NCBI GenBank assembly: GCA_009837445.1
Contig: VXTM01000034.1
Location: 1 to 64,000, forward strand
Source: Acidimicrobiaceae bacterium
GTDB lineage: Bacteria; Actinomycetota; Acidimicrobiia; Acidimicrobiales; Aldehydirespiratoraceae
Length of the DNA stretch: 64,000 bases
Reading direction: 5' to 3'
The notes under the pieces were generated by a model, which saw only the letters and a list, made by a program, of their open reading frames with translations, had not been told where the DNA came from and made no database searches. Position 1 is the stretch's first letter, and every line of letters begins with the position of its first letter. The translations under genes and the position numbers were made by a program. This document shows, in pieces, positions 34,939 through 43,678 of this stretch.

Positions 34939-36086
34939 AGACGCTCGATGATGGTCACGTTGGCCTGGCCGCCGCCCTCGCACATGGTCTGCAGGCCCCA
35001 GCGGCCGCCGGTGCGCTCCAGTTCGTGCATCAGCGTGGTCATCAGCTTGGCGCCGGTGCAGCCCAGCGGGTGGCCCAGCGCGATGGCCCCGCCGTTGACG
35101 TTGACCTTGGCGTGGGGGATGTGGTGCTCGTGCATCCAGGCCATCGGCACCGGCGCGAAGGCCTCGTTGCACTCGAACAGGTCGAAGTCGTCGATGGCCA
35201 TGCCGGTGCGCTCCAGCGCGTAGGCGGTGGCCGGGATCGGCCCGGTGAGCATGTAGATGGGGTCGTCGCCCCGCACCGACATGTGATGGATACGGGCCCG
35301 GGGCGTCAGCCCGTGCTCGTCGACGGCCCGCTCCGATGCCACCAGCACCGCCGCCGCCCCGTCGCTGATCTGGCTGGATACCGCCGCGGTGAGCCGGCCG
35401 CCCTCGGTGAGCGAGGGCAGGGACTGCATCTTCTCCAGGGAGGTGTCCCGGCGAGGGCCCTCGTCGGTTGCGACCCCGTTGACGGGCTCGATCTCGGCCT
35501 CGAAGCGGCCCTCGTCGATGGCCTGGAGCGCCCTCCGGTGGCTCTCCAGCGCGTAGGCCTCCATGTCGGCCCGGGTGATGTCCCACTTCTCGGCGATCAT
35601 CTCCGCGCCCCGGAACTGGCTGACCTCCTGGGTGCCGTAGCGCTGCACCCAGCCCTCCGAGCCGGTGAAGGGGTCGCTGTGCCCCAGCGGCTCGGCCGCG
35701 GCCGTGGCGGTGCCTATGGGGATCATCGACATGTTCTGCACACCGCCGGCCACCATCACGTCGTTCACCCCGGCCTTGACGGCCATGGCCGCGAAGCTGA
35801 CCGCCTGCTGGCCCGAACCGCACTGCCGGTCGACGGTCACACCCGGAACGGCCTCAGGCAGCCCGGCCGCCAGCCAGCTGGTGCGGGCGATGTCGCCCGC
35901 GTTGGGGCCGACGTTGTCGAGGTTGCCGAAAATCACGTCCTCCACAGCCATGGGATCGACGCCGGTCCGGCGCAGCAGCGCCTTGATGGCCGCTGCTCCG
36001 AGGTCGGCGGGATGCACGTCCGAGAGCCCGCCGCCCCGCCGGCCTGTCGGGGTGCGCACCGCGTCGATGATGTATGCCTCACTCAT
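34935..36086 (-). CDS. Thiolase (acetyl-CoA acetyltransferase family)
   Basis: 383 residues. Catalytic landmarks of degradative or biosynthetic thiolases are present: VDRQCGSGQQAV with the nucleophilic Cys near residue 86, NEAFAPV, GGAIALGHPLGCTGAK with the His, and CEGGGQA with the second Cys. It cleaves or forms beta-ketoacyl-CoA. The ATG at 36086 gives the normal SEAYIIDAVRTPTG N-terminus, preceded by AGGGGAC. It is followed by the overlapping SDR and preceded after 50 bases by an LLM gene, forming a four-gene minus-strand unit with the methyltransferase. Confidence 0.92.
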   Translation of the reverse strand: MSEAYIIDAVRTPTGRRGGGLSDVHPADLGAAAIKALLRRTGVDPMAVEDVIFGNLDNVGPNAGDIARTSWLAAGLPEAVPGVTVDRQCGSGQQAVSFAAMAVKAGVNDVMVAGGVQNMSMIPIGTATAAAEPLGHSDPFTGSEGWVQRYGTQEVSQFRGAEMIAEKWDITRADMEAYALESHRRALQAIDEGRFEAEIEPVNGVATDEGPRRDTSLEKMQSLPSLTEGGRLTAAVSSQISDGAAAVLVASERAVDEHGLTPRARIHHMSVRGDDPIYMLTGPIPATAYALERTGMAIDDFDLFECNEAFAPVPMAWMHEHHIPHAKVNVNGGAIALGHPLGCTGAKLMTTLMHELERTGGRWGLQTMCEGGGQANVTIIERL

Positions 36087-36136
36087 CGCAGGTCCCCTTT
36101 CGGATATCTCTGTATCGATTATGCCGTTCGCAACGG

Positions 36137-37240
36137 TCACGCGAACCGCGGGATCACTTCGGTTCCCATGAGCTCGATGGTCTGCATCACCTTGTCATGG
36201 GGCACGTTGTACGGGTTGAACAGGCAGAAGACCATGTCGCAGCCGGTCGCCTCGTAGGCCCTGAACATCTCGACGGCCCGCTCCGGGTCGCCGCACACGC
36301 AGGCGTTGGTGTCCATCAGATAGTCCATGGTGAGGTGCTCGATCGAGCCGTCCTCCACGTGGTCGGCGGTCCTGCCCAGGTAGTCGTAGGTTCCCAGCTC
36401 GGCCTCCATCTCGCGCAGCCACTGGGCCACCGACCCGATCAGGCGGGCGCCCTTCTTGGGGTACCACTCGAAGGACTCGGCCGACACGTCGATCGACTCG
36501 GCCATCGTCGGCGCCACGTTGACCATCGTAAACGTGGCCGCCTGGTCGTTCACGAACCGGCCGATGGGGTCGGTGCACGCCGCGATACCGTCGCGGTAGA
36601 TGCTGATGCGGCGGGCCAGTTCCTCGGGAGGCGTGCCCACCGAGAAGGAGAGCAGTCCCAGGCCGGCCTCACCGATCATGCGGTGCCCGCCGTCGGAGCT
36701 GGTGGCGGCCCAAAGCGGCGGGTGCGGGCGCTGGATGGGCTTGGGCAGCACCCGCCGGCGCGGCATCTGCCAGTAGTGGCCGTCCCACTCGATCTCGTCG
36801 TTGGTCATGGCCGCGACCGCCATCTCCAGCGCCTCGCGCCACATGGCTCGGGTCTCGCTGGGATGGATGCCGAACCCCTCCAGCTCGGCCCGGGTGGCCG
36901 ACCGGCCGGTGCCCAGCTCGACCCGACCGTTGGAGAGCAGGTCGAGCACGGCCACCGACTCGGCGGTGCGCACCGGATGGTTGTAGGGCTTGGGCATCAG
37001 GCGCACGCCGTACCCGAGGCGGAGGTTCTCGGTGACCGCGGCCAGGTGGCCGTAGAGGACCTCGGGGTTGGAGCAGTGGGAGAACTCCTCCAGGAAGTGG
37101 TGCTCCACCGTCCACACCGAGTGGAATCCGACCCGGTCACCCAGCCGGACCTGCTCGACCACCTCCTGGTAGGCCTGCTGCTCGCTGCGGTCCGACCACG
37201 GCCGGGCCACAGGGATCTCGTAGAACATGGCGAACTTCAC
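36137..37240 (-). CDS. LLM-class flavin-dependent oxidoreductase
   Basis: 367 residues, luciferase-like TIM-barrel: KFAMFYEIP, SVWTVEHHFLEE, NLRLGYGVRLMPKPYNHPVR (in part), LSNGRVELGTGRSA and PLWAATSS. The length and EHHF motif fit the FMN/F420 monooxygenase branch better than F420 sugar dehydrogenases. The GTG at 37240 overlaps the stop of the methyltransferase gene by 4 bases. It differs clearly from the LLM protein at 22705. The substrate is unknown; the thiolase and SDR downstream suggest that the oxidised product enters CoA-linked degradation. Confidence 0.85.
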   Translation of the reverse strand: MKFAMFYEIPVARPWSDRSEQQAYQEVVEQVRLGDRVGFHSVWTVEHHFLEEFSHCSNPEVLYGHLAAVTENLRLGYGVRLMPKPYNHPVRTAESVAVLDLLSNGRVELGTGRSATRAELEGFGIHPSETRAMWREALEMAVAAMTNDEIEWDGHYWQMPRRRVLPKPIQRPHPPLWAATSSDGGHRMIGEAGLGLLSFSVGTPPEELARRISIYRDGIAACTDPIGRFVNDQAATFTMVNVAPTMAESIDVSAESFEWYPKKGARLIGSVAQWLREMEAELGTYDYLGRTADHVEDGSIEHLTMDYLMDTNACVCGDPERAVEMFRAYEATGCDMVFCLFNPYNVPHDKVMQTIELMGTEVIPRFA

Positions 37241-38049
37241 GGCTGCCCCTCGCTGACGGTGAATGCGGGCTTGCGCCCGATGGTGGCTATGGACGTGGGC
37301 CCGAGCATGGCGAAGCCCGGAGCGCGCATCTGCTCCAAAGCGGTGGCGGCGTCCGACTCTGGCACGGCACCGGCCTCGACGAGCCGGGGAACGGCTCGCT
37401 CCAGGGCCAGGAACCACCACTCCCCGCTCGCTTCGTGGGGCCGCATGATCCGCACGCTGCCCCGCGCGTCGAGATCTTCGAGGCCGAGTTCTCGCATCCA
37501 GCCCAGGATCCGTACCCCGGCCTGGTGGTCCCGCCACTGCTGCCCCGAGCCGGTGGCCACTATGCGATGGATCGAGCCAAGCGGCTCCGGCAACGTCTGT
37601 GAGGCAAACTCGGCCATGGCGCCGTCCTCTATCACGACCGCGCCGCCCGGGCACAGGGCGTCGACGAGGCGGGCCATCACCGCCTCCCGTTCGGGTATGT
37701 GCTGGATGACGGCGCGGGCGTGGATCAGGTGGAAGTGCTCGGGAGGCAGCCGGTCCCGGGCGGCGTCGTGCTGGCGCACGATCACGTTCGGCGGCATCTC
37801 GGCGTGGAACCGCAGATCGATGTCGGTCGACATCACCCGGCCGTCGCCGCCGACCCGCTCGGCCAGCCACGCGGAGACGCTGCCGGTCCCCGCGCCCACC
37901 TCCAGCACATGCATGCCGGGCTCGACGCCCACCCGGTCAAGCAGGCGGAAGGTGCCCGGATCGAGCGTCTTGGCCAGATTCGACAGCCGGACGCGCTCAA
38001 TCTCGACCTCGTCGTCGGTCACGCCGTAGCGTTCAGAAGGCCAGGACAC
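37237..38049 (-). CDS. Class I SAM-dependent methyltransferase
   Basis: 270 residues. SAM motif I is VLEVGAGTGSVSAWL near residue 46, followed by the acidic STDID, a HARAVIQHIPERE segment and GGAVVIEDG as motif III. The methyl acceptor cannot be predicted. The GTG at 38049 gives a natural N-terminus (SWPSERYGVTDDE) and leaves 48 bases to the divergent acyl-CoA dehydrogenase. It is the first gene of the methyltransferase-LLM-thiolase-SDR unit. Confidence 0.82.
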   Translation of the reverse strand: MSWPSERYGVTDDEVEIERVRLSNLAKTLDPGTFRLLDRVGVEPGMHVLEVGAGTGSVSAWLAERVGGDGRVMSTDIDLRFHAEMPPNVIVRQHDAARDRLPPEHFHLIHARAVIQHIPEREAVMARLVDALCPGGAVVIEDGAMAEFASQTLPEPLGSIHRIVATGSGQQWRDHQAGVRILGWMRELGLEDLDARGSVRIMRPHEASGEWWFLALERAVPRLVEAGAVPESDAATALEQMRAPGFAMLGPTSIATIGRKPAFTVSEGQP

Positions 38050-38097
38050 GCCCGCAGAGGGTAACGGCCTCGCCCGTGCGCCCCTGAGAGGACCGCC

Positions 38098-39345
38098 TTG
38101 ATCAACAGAGCACTCGATCAGGACCCTCACCGCGACTCGGACGACAGCGCCGAGCAGGCCGAGTTCCGGTCCCGGGTCCGGGCCTGGCACGACCGCCATG
38201 CCACTCCCCGGTCGGGGGGAGACCTGTGGAGCGTGCCGCTGTATGTGGACACTGCACGGGCCGAGGAGTACTTCAACCGCGGGAGGGCCTGGCAGCGCAC
38301 CCTCTTCGAGCACAGCTGGGCCGGTTTGACGTGGCCCGAGGCCTACGGCGGGGGCGGGGGCGAGCCGTGGCAGGCCCGGATCTTCGCGGAGGTCGCCGCG
38401 GGCTACGAGGAGGCTCCGGGCTTCGTCGGGGCCACCATCGCCATGCTCGGCCCGACGCTGCTGCGCCACGGCAACGAAGAGCAGAAGCGCCGGTACGTGC
38501 CCGGCCTGCTGTCGGGCGGGCTCGCCTTCTGCCAGCTGTTCAGCGAGCCCGGCGCAGGGAGCGATCTGGCCAGCCTGGCCACCAAGGCCGACCGCGACGG
38601 CGACGAGTTCGTCGTGAACGGCCAGAAGGTGTGGAACTCCCAGGCGCAGTTCTGCGACTGGGGCTTCCTGCTGGCCCGAACCGACCCCGGCGCGCCCAAG
38701 CATCGGGGCATCACCTTCCTTCTTGTGGACATGGCCACGCCCGGCATCGAGGCCCGCCCGCTCGTGCAGATGAACGGGGCCGCTCATTTCAACGAGGTAT
38801 TCCTGACCGACGTGCGCATCCCGGTCGCGAACGTCGTGGGCGAGATCAACGGCGGATGGGGACCGGCCCGCACGGTGCTCCTCAACGAGTCGGCGTTCAT
38901 CGGGGACCGCAAGGGCACCAGCGTGATGTCGCCGCTGTCGGAGCTGGCTCGCCGTCACGGCCGCCTCGACGACCCGATAGTCCGCCAGCGGCTGGCCGAC
39001 ACATGGGCCCGGGAGCGGATGCAGCGGTGGATGGGCGAGACCATCCAGAACGCGGTGCGCCGGGGCGAGCCGCCGCCGATCGACCCCGCGCTCATGAAGC
39101 TGTTCGCGGCAGAATCGAAGCGGCGCACCGGGGAGCTGGCCATCTCGGTGGGCGGGCTGGCCGTGGTGGCCGACACCGGCGAGCCGGCCCGCTGGACCCG
39201 CCACGAGTTGATGGGGCGCTACGCGGTGTCGATCGGCGGCGGGACCAATGAGGTGATGCGCAACAACCTGGCCGAGCGCTCGCTGGGACTGCCCCGCGAG
39301 CCCAGAGTCGACCGGGACATCCCCTGGCGGGACATCCCGAAGTGA
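38098..39345 (+). CDS. Acyl-CoA dehydrogenase, FadE type
   Basis: 415 residues. FAD/substrate-contact segments are QLFSEPGAGSDLASLATKA (in part), NGQKVWNSQAQ, GGWGPARTVLLNE and the C-terminal SIGGGTNEVMRNNLAERSLGLP (in part). The residue before GT in the last motif is Gly, not the Glu base of MCAD, as in many actinobacterial FadE proteins that place the base elsewhere. TTG at 38098 is the start, supported by GAGAGGA at good spacing. It is divergent from the methyltransferase unit and probably supplies the first oxidation step for the thiolase/SDR pathway. Confidence 0.87.
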   Translation: MINRALDQDPHRDSDDSAEQAEFRSRVRAWHDRHATPRSGGDLWSVPLYVDTARAEEYFNRGRAWQRTLFEHSWAGLTWPEAYGGGGGEPWQARIFAEVAAGYEEAPGFVGATIAMLGPTLLRHGNEEQKRRYVPGLLSGGLAFCQLFSEPGAGSDLASLATKADRDGDEFVVNGQKVWNSQAQFCDWGFLLARTDPGAPKHRGITFLLVDMATPGIEARPLVQMNGAAHFNEVFLTDVRIPVANVVGEINGGWGPARTVLLNESAFIGDRKGTSVMSPLSELARRHGRLDDPIVRQRLADTWARERMQRWMGETIQNAVRRGEPPPIDPALMKLFAAESKRRTGELAISVGGLAVVADTGEPARWTRHELMGRYAVSIGGGTNEVMRNNLAERSLGLPREPRVDRDIPWRDIPK

Positions 39346-39361
39346 TCGGCGTATTCGTTCG

Positions 39362-40219
39362 TCAACTCGCCGCGCCGGCTGCTGGGATCACGCCGTAGGT
39401 CACCCCGAGGCGGCTCAGCCAACGCCGGTAGACGATGGCCGAGCGGTCGGCCCGGATCGGCGTCTCCGCTCGGGGATCCAGTGGCAGGAGCTTGGGGTGC
39501 TGGTTCTCGAGGATCGGCTTGTCCTGGCCGATCACGCCCTGCTGGAACCGCCGGATCTCGGCGTCGGTGCTCACGTCGTCGAGCACGCTGACGAACAGGT
39601 GAGCCCGGATCCGGGTCTCGGTGAGGGGATGGATGAAGATGCCGATGGCGTCCATCCTGTCGACGTCGCTCGGTGACGACTTGTAGAGCATGGCGCAGTA
39701 GGGGTGCGGCACCCGGTAGACGTAGGAGGCCAGCACTGCCTGCGAGGAGGCCGCGGCGGCACGGGGCTGGTAGAAGAGGCAGTCGAAGGCCCAGAGTTCG
39801 CCGTCGCGCTCCTCAACCCGGTACTCGGCCACCTCGGTGCGGGGCTCCTCGCCGAGCACGCCCCCATGCACGTACGGGAAGTGAGCCATGTCCAGGAAGT
39901 TCTCCACCGCCCGCGGGGCCGACACCTCGATTCCCACAGTGACGGCGTTGAGGGTTCTCCGGTCGTCCTCGTGGGCTTCACCAACGTCGAACACGCCTCC
40001 GGTGGGCTCTCCCAGGGTGGTCCACAGGTACCCGTAGTCGGTGCGGACCTCCAGCTCCCGATCCGATCCGGTCACGGCTCGTGCCCTGCCGCCGGTATCG
40101 ATCCAGCAGCGCAGCCGCTCGCCGAGCAGCAGGGTCCGGAGCTCGCCGCGGCGGATCTCGTCCAGATCCGCCACCGCGTGCCACTCGTTGAGGATCACCG
40201 GGTCTGCACAGACCTGCAT
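39362..40219 (-). CDS. Ring-hydroxylating oxygenase alpha-subunit homologue lacking the Rieske cluster site
   Basis: 285 residues. The catalytic non-haem iron domain is intact: ENFLDMAHFPYVHGG gives Asp110, His113 and His118. The N-terminus (NEWHAVADLDEIRRGELRTL, residues 11-30) still resembles the start of a Rieske domain, and the C-terminal end (YRRWLSRLGVTYG) parallels the full-length paralogue at 41273, but the CxH...CxxH block is missing. The protein is about 45 residues shorter, so the loss is internal. Electrons would have to come from another Rieske protein; NdmC of caffeine demethylation is a known precedent. The ATG follows GGAGAGGA and begins 1 base after the adenine deaminase stop. 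Confidence 0.8.
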   Translation of the reverse strand: MQVCADPVILNEWHAVADLDEIRRGELRTLLLGERLRCWIDTGGRARAVTGSDRELEVRTDYGYLWTTLGEPTGGVFDVGEAHEDDRRTLNAVTVGIEVSAPRAVENFLDMAHFPYVHGGVLGEEPRTEVAEYRVEERDGELWAFDCLFYQPRAAAASSQAVLASYVYRVPHPYCAMLYKSSPSDVDRMDAIGIFIHPLTETRIRAHLFVSVLDDVSTDAEIRRFQQGVIGQDKPILENQHPKLLPLDPRAETPIRADRSAIVYRRWLSRLGVTYGVIPAAGAAS

Positions 40220-40220
40220 C

Positions 40221-41276
40221 TCAGTCCTCTCCATCGCCATCGCCGAAAGCATCCAGGTCGGCCAGCCAGGCCCGTTTCTGGTCGGCGGGAGCGAAGCTGG
40301 CCTCGAGGCTGTTGCGGGCGCACTGGGCCAGTTCGCCGCGGGTCAAGCCGAGGGCCGCGGCCGAAGCCAGGTAGTTGTCGGCGACGTAACCCCCGAAGTA
40401 GGCGGGGTCGTCGGAGTTGATGGTGACCTTCAGTCCGGCGTCGAGCAGGCGCTTGAGGTTGTGGTCGGCCAGGTCGTCCACCACGCACAACGCCAGGTTC
40501 GACAGCGGGCACACGGTCAGTGGCGTCTGAGCCTCCACCAGCCGCGCCACCAGCGCCGGGTCCTCCTCGCAGCGCACGCCGTGGTCGATGCGCTCAGCGC
40601 CGAGAGCGTCGAGAGCGCCGGTGATGTAGGAGGGAGGTCCCTCCTCGCCGGCATGGGCCACCGGGCGCAGCCCGGCGGCGCGGGCCATGGCGTAGGCCTC
40701 CACGAACTCCTCGGGCGGGTGGTCCACCTCCGAGCTGTCCAAGCCGACGCCGACGATGCGGTCGAGCCAGCCCTCGGCGGCCCGGAACGTGTCGCAGGCT
40801 GCCTCGCCGGGAAGGTGCCGCAGGAAGCACATGATCAGGTCGGACGAGATCCCGGTGGCGGCTTCGGCGTCGGCCATGGCCGAGGTGAAGCCCTCCATGA
40901 ACACGTCGAAGCCGACACCGCGCTCGGTGTGGGTCTGCGGATCGAAGAACATCTCCGCCCGCCTGACCCCGTCGGCGTGGGCTCGCTGCAGGTAGGCGGC
41001 CATCAGGTCATAGAAGTCCTGGGTGGTCTGCAGCACCGCCGCGCCCTGGTAGTAGATGTCCAGGAACGACTGGAGGTCGGTGAAGGAGTAGGCGGCTCGC
41101 ACCGCGGCCTCGTTCTCGAAGGGGAGATCGACTCGGTTGCGGCCGGCCAGCTCGAACAGCAACTCCGGCTCGAGGGTCCCCTCGATGTGAAGGTGCAGCT
41201 CTGCCTTGGGCAGCCCCCTCACAAAAGCAGCCAGAGCCGCGTCCACCGACGTCACGGGTATGGACGGAGCGGTCAC
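40221..41276 (-). CDS. Adenine deaminase (adenosine deaminase superfamily)
   Basis: 351 residues. Metal ligands lie in AELHLHIEG (His28, His30), a central HAGEEG, and NSDDPAYFGGY near the C-terminus. The last motif, with PLSNLALCVVDDLADHNLKRLLDAG (in sections) and FFDPQTHTERGV, is the pattern of adenine (AAH1-type) rather than adenosine deaminases. It would convert adenine to hypoxanthine and ammonia. The GTG at 41276 overlaps the stop of the Rieske oxygenase gene by 4 bases, and the next gene starts 1 base after its stop, so it is translated together with two oxygenases. This makes purine catabolism the leading idea for the operon. Confidence 0.85.
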   Translation of the reverse strand: MTAPSIPVTSVDAALAAFVRGLPKAELHLHIEGTLEPELLFELAGRNRVDLPFENEAAVRAAYSFTDLQSFLDIYYQGAAVLQTTQDFYDLMAAYLQRAHADGVRRAEMFFDPQTHTERGVGFDVFMEGFTSAMADAEAATGISSDLIMCFLRHLPGEAACDTFRAAEGWLDRIVGVGLDSSEVDHPPEEFVEAYAMARAAGLRPVAHAGEEGPPSYITGALDALGAERIDHGVRCEEDPALVARLVEAQTPLTVCPLSNLALCVVDDLADHNLKRLLDAGLKVTINSDDPAYFGGYVADNYLASAAALGLTRGELAQCARNSLEASFAPADQKRAWLADLDAFGDGDGED

Positions 41277-42265
41277 TCGCTCATGGTGCCATACCGGATG
41301 CCTCGGGCGCGCAGCCATCTGCGATAGGCGAGGCTGCCCGCGTCGGCCGCCTGGTGCGACTCCATCCTCGGGTCGGTCGGCAGCTGCCGGGGCCGCTGGG
41401 ACTCCACGACATCGATGTCCTGGGAGAAGATCAGCTCGTTGAAGGCCTGCTGGGCGTCAAAGTCGACGCCGGCGTCGTCCACGACAGTCGAGCGCCACAC
41501 GACACAGGCGGTCTCGGTGACAGGGCTGGCCACGATCAGGATGGTGAAGCCCCCGACCCCGTCGCCGTCGCCGCCGGTAGGCACCTTGGTGAGGGTGGCC
41601 GCATACGGATGCGACACCGAGTACTGGTAGCGGACCGGCCCACCGCCGGACGCGGCCGGTCCTGGATCGGGCTGCCAGAACACGCAGTCGGTCAACCGCA
41701 GCTCCTCGTCATCGGCCTCGACCCCGTAGCCGACCACCTCGGTGTAGGGCTCCTGGCCCAGGTACCCCTCGTGCACGAACGGGAAGTGGGCCAGATCCAA
41801 GAAGTTCTCGATGACGCGGGGCCCCGACGACTCGACCCTCACCGGGTCGAGCCACACGGTCCGCTCCGGGTGGGCGGCATGGTCCGGCGCCAAGGGCAGG
41901 TTCCGGGGCCGATCCCCCGCGCAGACCCACCAAAACCCGTACTGGGCCCGGACCGCAGCCGTGCGCAGACGGATGCCGGCGGGTCGGCGGTCCGGGTGGG
42001 CCGGCTGGTGGATGCAGTGGCCGTCGATGTCGAACTGCCAGCCGTGATAGCCGCATCGCAGCCGCTCCCCGTCGAAGTCGCCGAGCGTGATCCGGGCGCC
42101 CCGGTGGGGGCAGGTGTCCACGAACACCTCGACCCGGCCGGAGTTGTCGCAGGCCAGCACCCACCGCTCGTCGAGCAGTTCGAACCGGAGCCACTGTCCC
42201 GCCGCGACATCGCTGGCGCGGGCCACCGGGAACCACTCGTCGTGTATGGGATCGGTCCCGGACAT
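41273..42265 (-). CDS. Rieske non-haem iron oxygenase, alpha subunit
   Basis: 330 residues. The Rieske cluster site is complete: CPHRGA and CGYHGW give Cys52, His54, Cys71 and His74. The catalytic domain shows ENFLDLAHFPFVHEG with Asp157, His160 and His165. It is a monooxygenase or N/O-demethylase type (no beta subunit nearby). The ATG at 42265 has AAGGAG at close spacing; the tandem GTGs at 42286 and 42283 overlap the previous gene and are less likely. No reductase gene is seen in the window. Upstream is a TrzA-type deaminase (14 bases), downstream the adenine deaminase. Confidence 0.88.
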   Translation of the reverse strand: MSGTDPIHDEWFPVARASDVAAGQWLRFELLDERWVLACDNSGRVEVFVDTCPHRGARITLGDFDGERLRCGYHGWQFDIDGHCIHQPAHPDRRPAGIRLRTAAVRAQYGFWWVCAGDRPRNLPLAPDHAAHPERTVWLDPVRVESSGPRVIENFLDLAHFPFVHEGYLGQEPYTEVVGYGVEADDEELRLTDCVFWQPDPGPAASGGGPVRYQYSVSHPYAATLTKVPTGGDGDGVGGFTILIVASPVTETACVVWRSTVVDDAGVDFDAQQAFNELIFSQDIDVVESQRPRQLPTDPRMESHQAADAGSLAYRRWLRARGIRYGTMSE

Positions 42266-42279
42266 CGCTCCTTGTGAAC

Positions 42280-43638
42280 TCACCACAGGGGGACGGCGGG
42301 GTTGCCCTTTAGAGCCTCCCGGCGCTCGAACAGCTCCTCGGCCGCGGCCTGGGCGTCGGCGGCCACCGCAGCCACGTCGACGGAGGTCACCTGCCCGTCC
42401 TGCACCAGCCGACGCCCTTGAACCCAGACGTCGCTCACGTCCCGGGCGCTGGCGGTGAACACCAGGTGGGCGGGGGCGTTGAAGTGCCTACCGTGCATCA
42501 CCGGCACGAAGTGCAGCCCGCCGATGTCCACCATGGCGATGTCGGCGTCCTTACCGACCTCGAGGGTTCCCGTCGTGTCGTCGAGACCAAGCGCGGCCGC
42601 GCCGGCGCGGGTGGCCATTTCGAGAATGTCCCAAGGGTCGGCCGCGGTCGGGTCGAGGGTGCTGACCTTGGCCAGGAGCGAGGCGAACTTCATCTCGCCC
42701 AGCATGTCGAGATTGTTGTTCTCCTTCTCGCCGTCGGTGCCCAATCCGACGGTCATGCCCGAGGACCGGTAGTGGCCGATGCGGGCGGGTCCCGAGGCGA
42801 GCTTCATGTTCGAGCAGGGGCAGTGGGTGGCAGCCGTCCCGGTGCGGACCATCAGCTCGACTTCCCGGTCGTCGAGCCACACACAGTGGGCGACCACGGT
42901 GGTCTCTCCCAGGATGCCCCGGTTGTAGAACTCCTCGATGGGGCGCCGGCCGAACAGGCGCAGGCTCTCGGAGACCTCCCAGACCGACTCGGAGCTGTGG
43001 GTGTGGATGCCGGTGTCGAACTCGGCGGCGAGGGCGGCGGCGTCCCGGAACATCTCCGGCGAGCAGTACAGCATGTGCTCAAGGCCGACCCAGACCCTTA
43101 CCCGCCCGTCCGCCGCGGAGTGGTGGGTCTCGAGCAGGCGCCGGTTGGACTCCAGCGACTCGAAGTAGTCGTAGCGGTCGGCGGTGTAGGGGGCCAGGGT
43201 GGCCCGGATGCCGATGTCGGTGGCCGCTTCGGCCGATCCCTCCATGAACCGCCACATGTCGAGCACCGAGGTGGTGCCGCCCTGCAGGCACTCGGTGTAA
43301 GCCATGTAGGAGGCGGCCCTAGCGATCTCGGGGGTGAGGGCCCGGTGGGCGGGGTCGACGTAGTTCTCGAGCCAGTCGAACAGTGCCAGCGACTCGGCCG
43401 TTCCTCGCAGCAGCCCCGAGTGCAGGTGGGCGTTATGCATGCCCGGCATGACCACGTGGTTGGTGGCGTCCACCGCCGGCGCGGCTGCGGCCGCCGGGTG
43501 GGCCGCGACTTCGTCGATGGAGCCGACGGCGGCAATCGTGCCGTCCACCACCAGGACCGAGCCGGGGTCGTGGCTGATCCTGCGGCCCTCGAGCGGCAGC
43601 ACGATGCCGCCCCGGATCAGGAAGGTGGTGTCATTCAC
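42280..43638 (-). CDS. Amidohydrolase, MTA/SAH deaminase (TrzA) type
   Basis: 452 residues. Metal and catalytic landmarks are MHNAHLHSG, GIHTHSSES, VVAHCVWLDDRE, ATHCPCSNMKLASG and VGLGTDGEKENNNLDM, the set expected for 5-methylthioadenosine/S-adenosylhomocysteine deaminase and related aminohydrolases. It is therefore likely to deaminate an adenine-type or triazine-type ring. The start is GTG at 43638. It sits 40 bases after the CadI-like gene and 14 bases before the Rieske oxygenase, so it joins the purine-oriented operon. It is not closely similar to the amidohydrolase at 4305. Confidence 0.86.
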   Translation of the reverse strand: MNDTTFLIRGGIVLPLEGRRISHDPGSVLVVDGTIAAVGSIDEVAAHPAAAAAPAVDATNHVVMPGMHNAHLHSGLLRGTAESLALFDWLENYVDPAHRALTPEIARAASYMAYTECLQGGTTSVLDMWRFMEGSAEAATDIGIRATLAPYTADRYDYFESLESNRRLLETHHSAADGRVRVWVGLEHMLYCSPEMFRDAAALAAEFDTGIHTHSSESVWEVSESLRLFGRRPIEEFYNRGILGETTVVAHCVWLDDREVELMVRTGTAATHCPCSNMKLASGPARIGHYRSSGMTVGLGTDGEKENNNLDMLGEMKFASLLAKVSTLDPTAADPWDILEMATRAGAAALGLDDTTGTLEVGKDADIAMVDIGGLHFVPVMHGRHFNAPAHLVFTASARDVSDVWVQGRRLVQDGQVTSVDVAAVAADAQAAAEELFERREALKGNPAVPLW

Positions 43639-43678
43639 GCGCCCGGCAGCTTATGACGGGCATCGCTGGCCGGCCCGG

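Noticed and set aside
40221-41276. Adenosine deaminase
   Set aside because: NSDDPAYFGGY and FFDPQTHTERG indicate the adenine deaminase branch.
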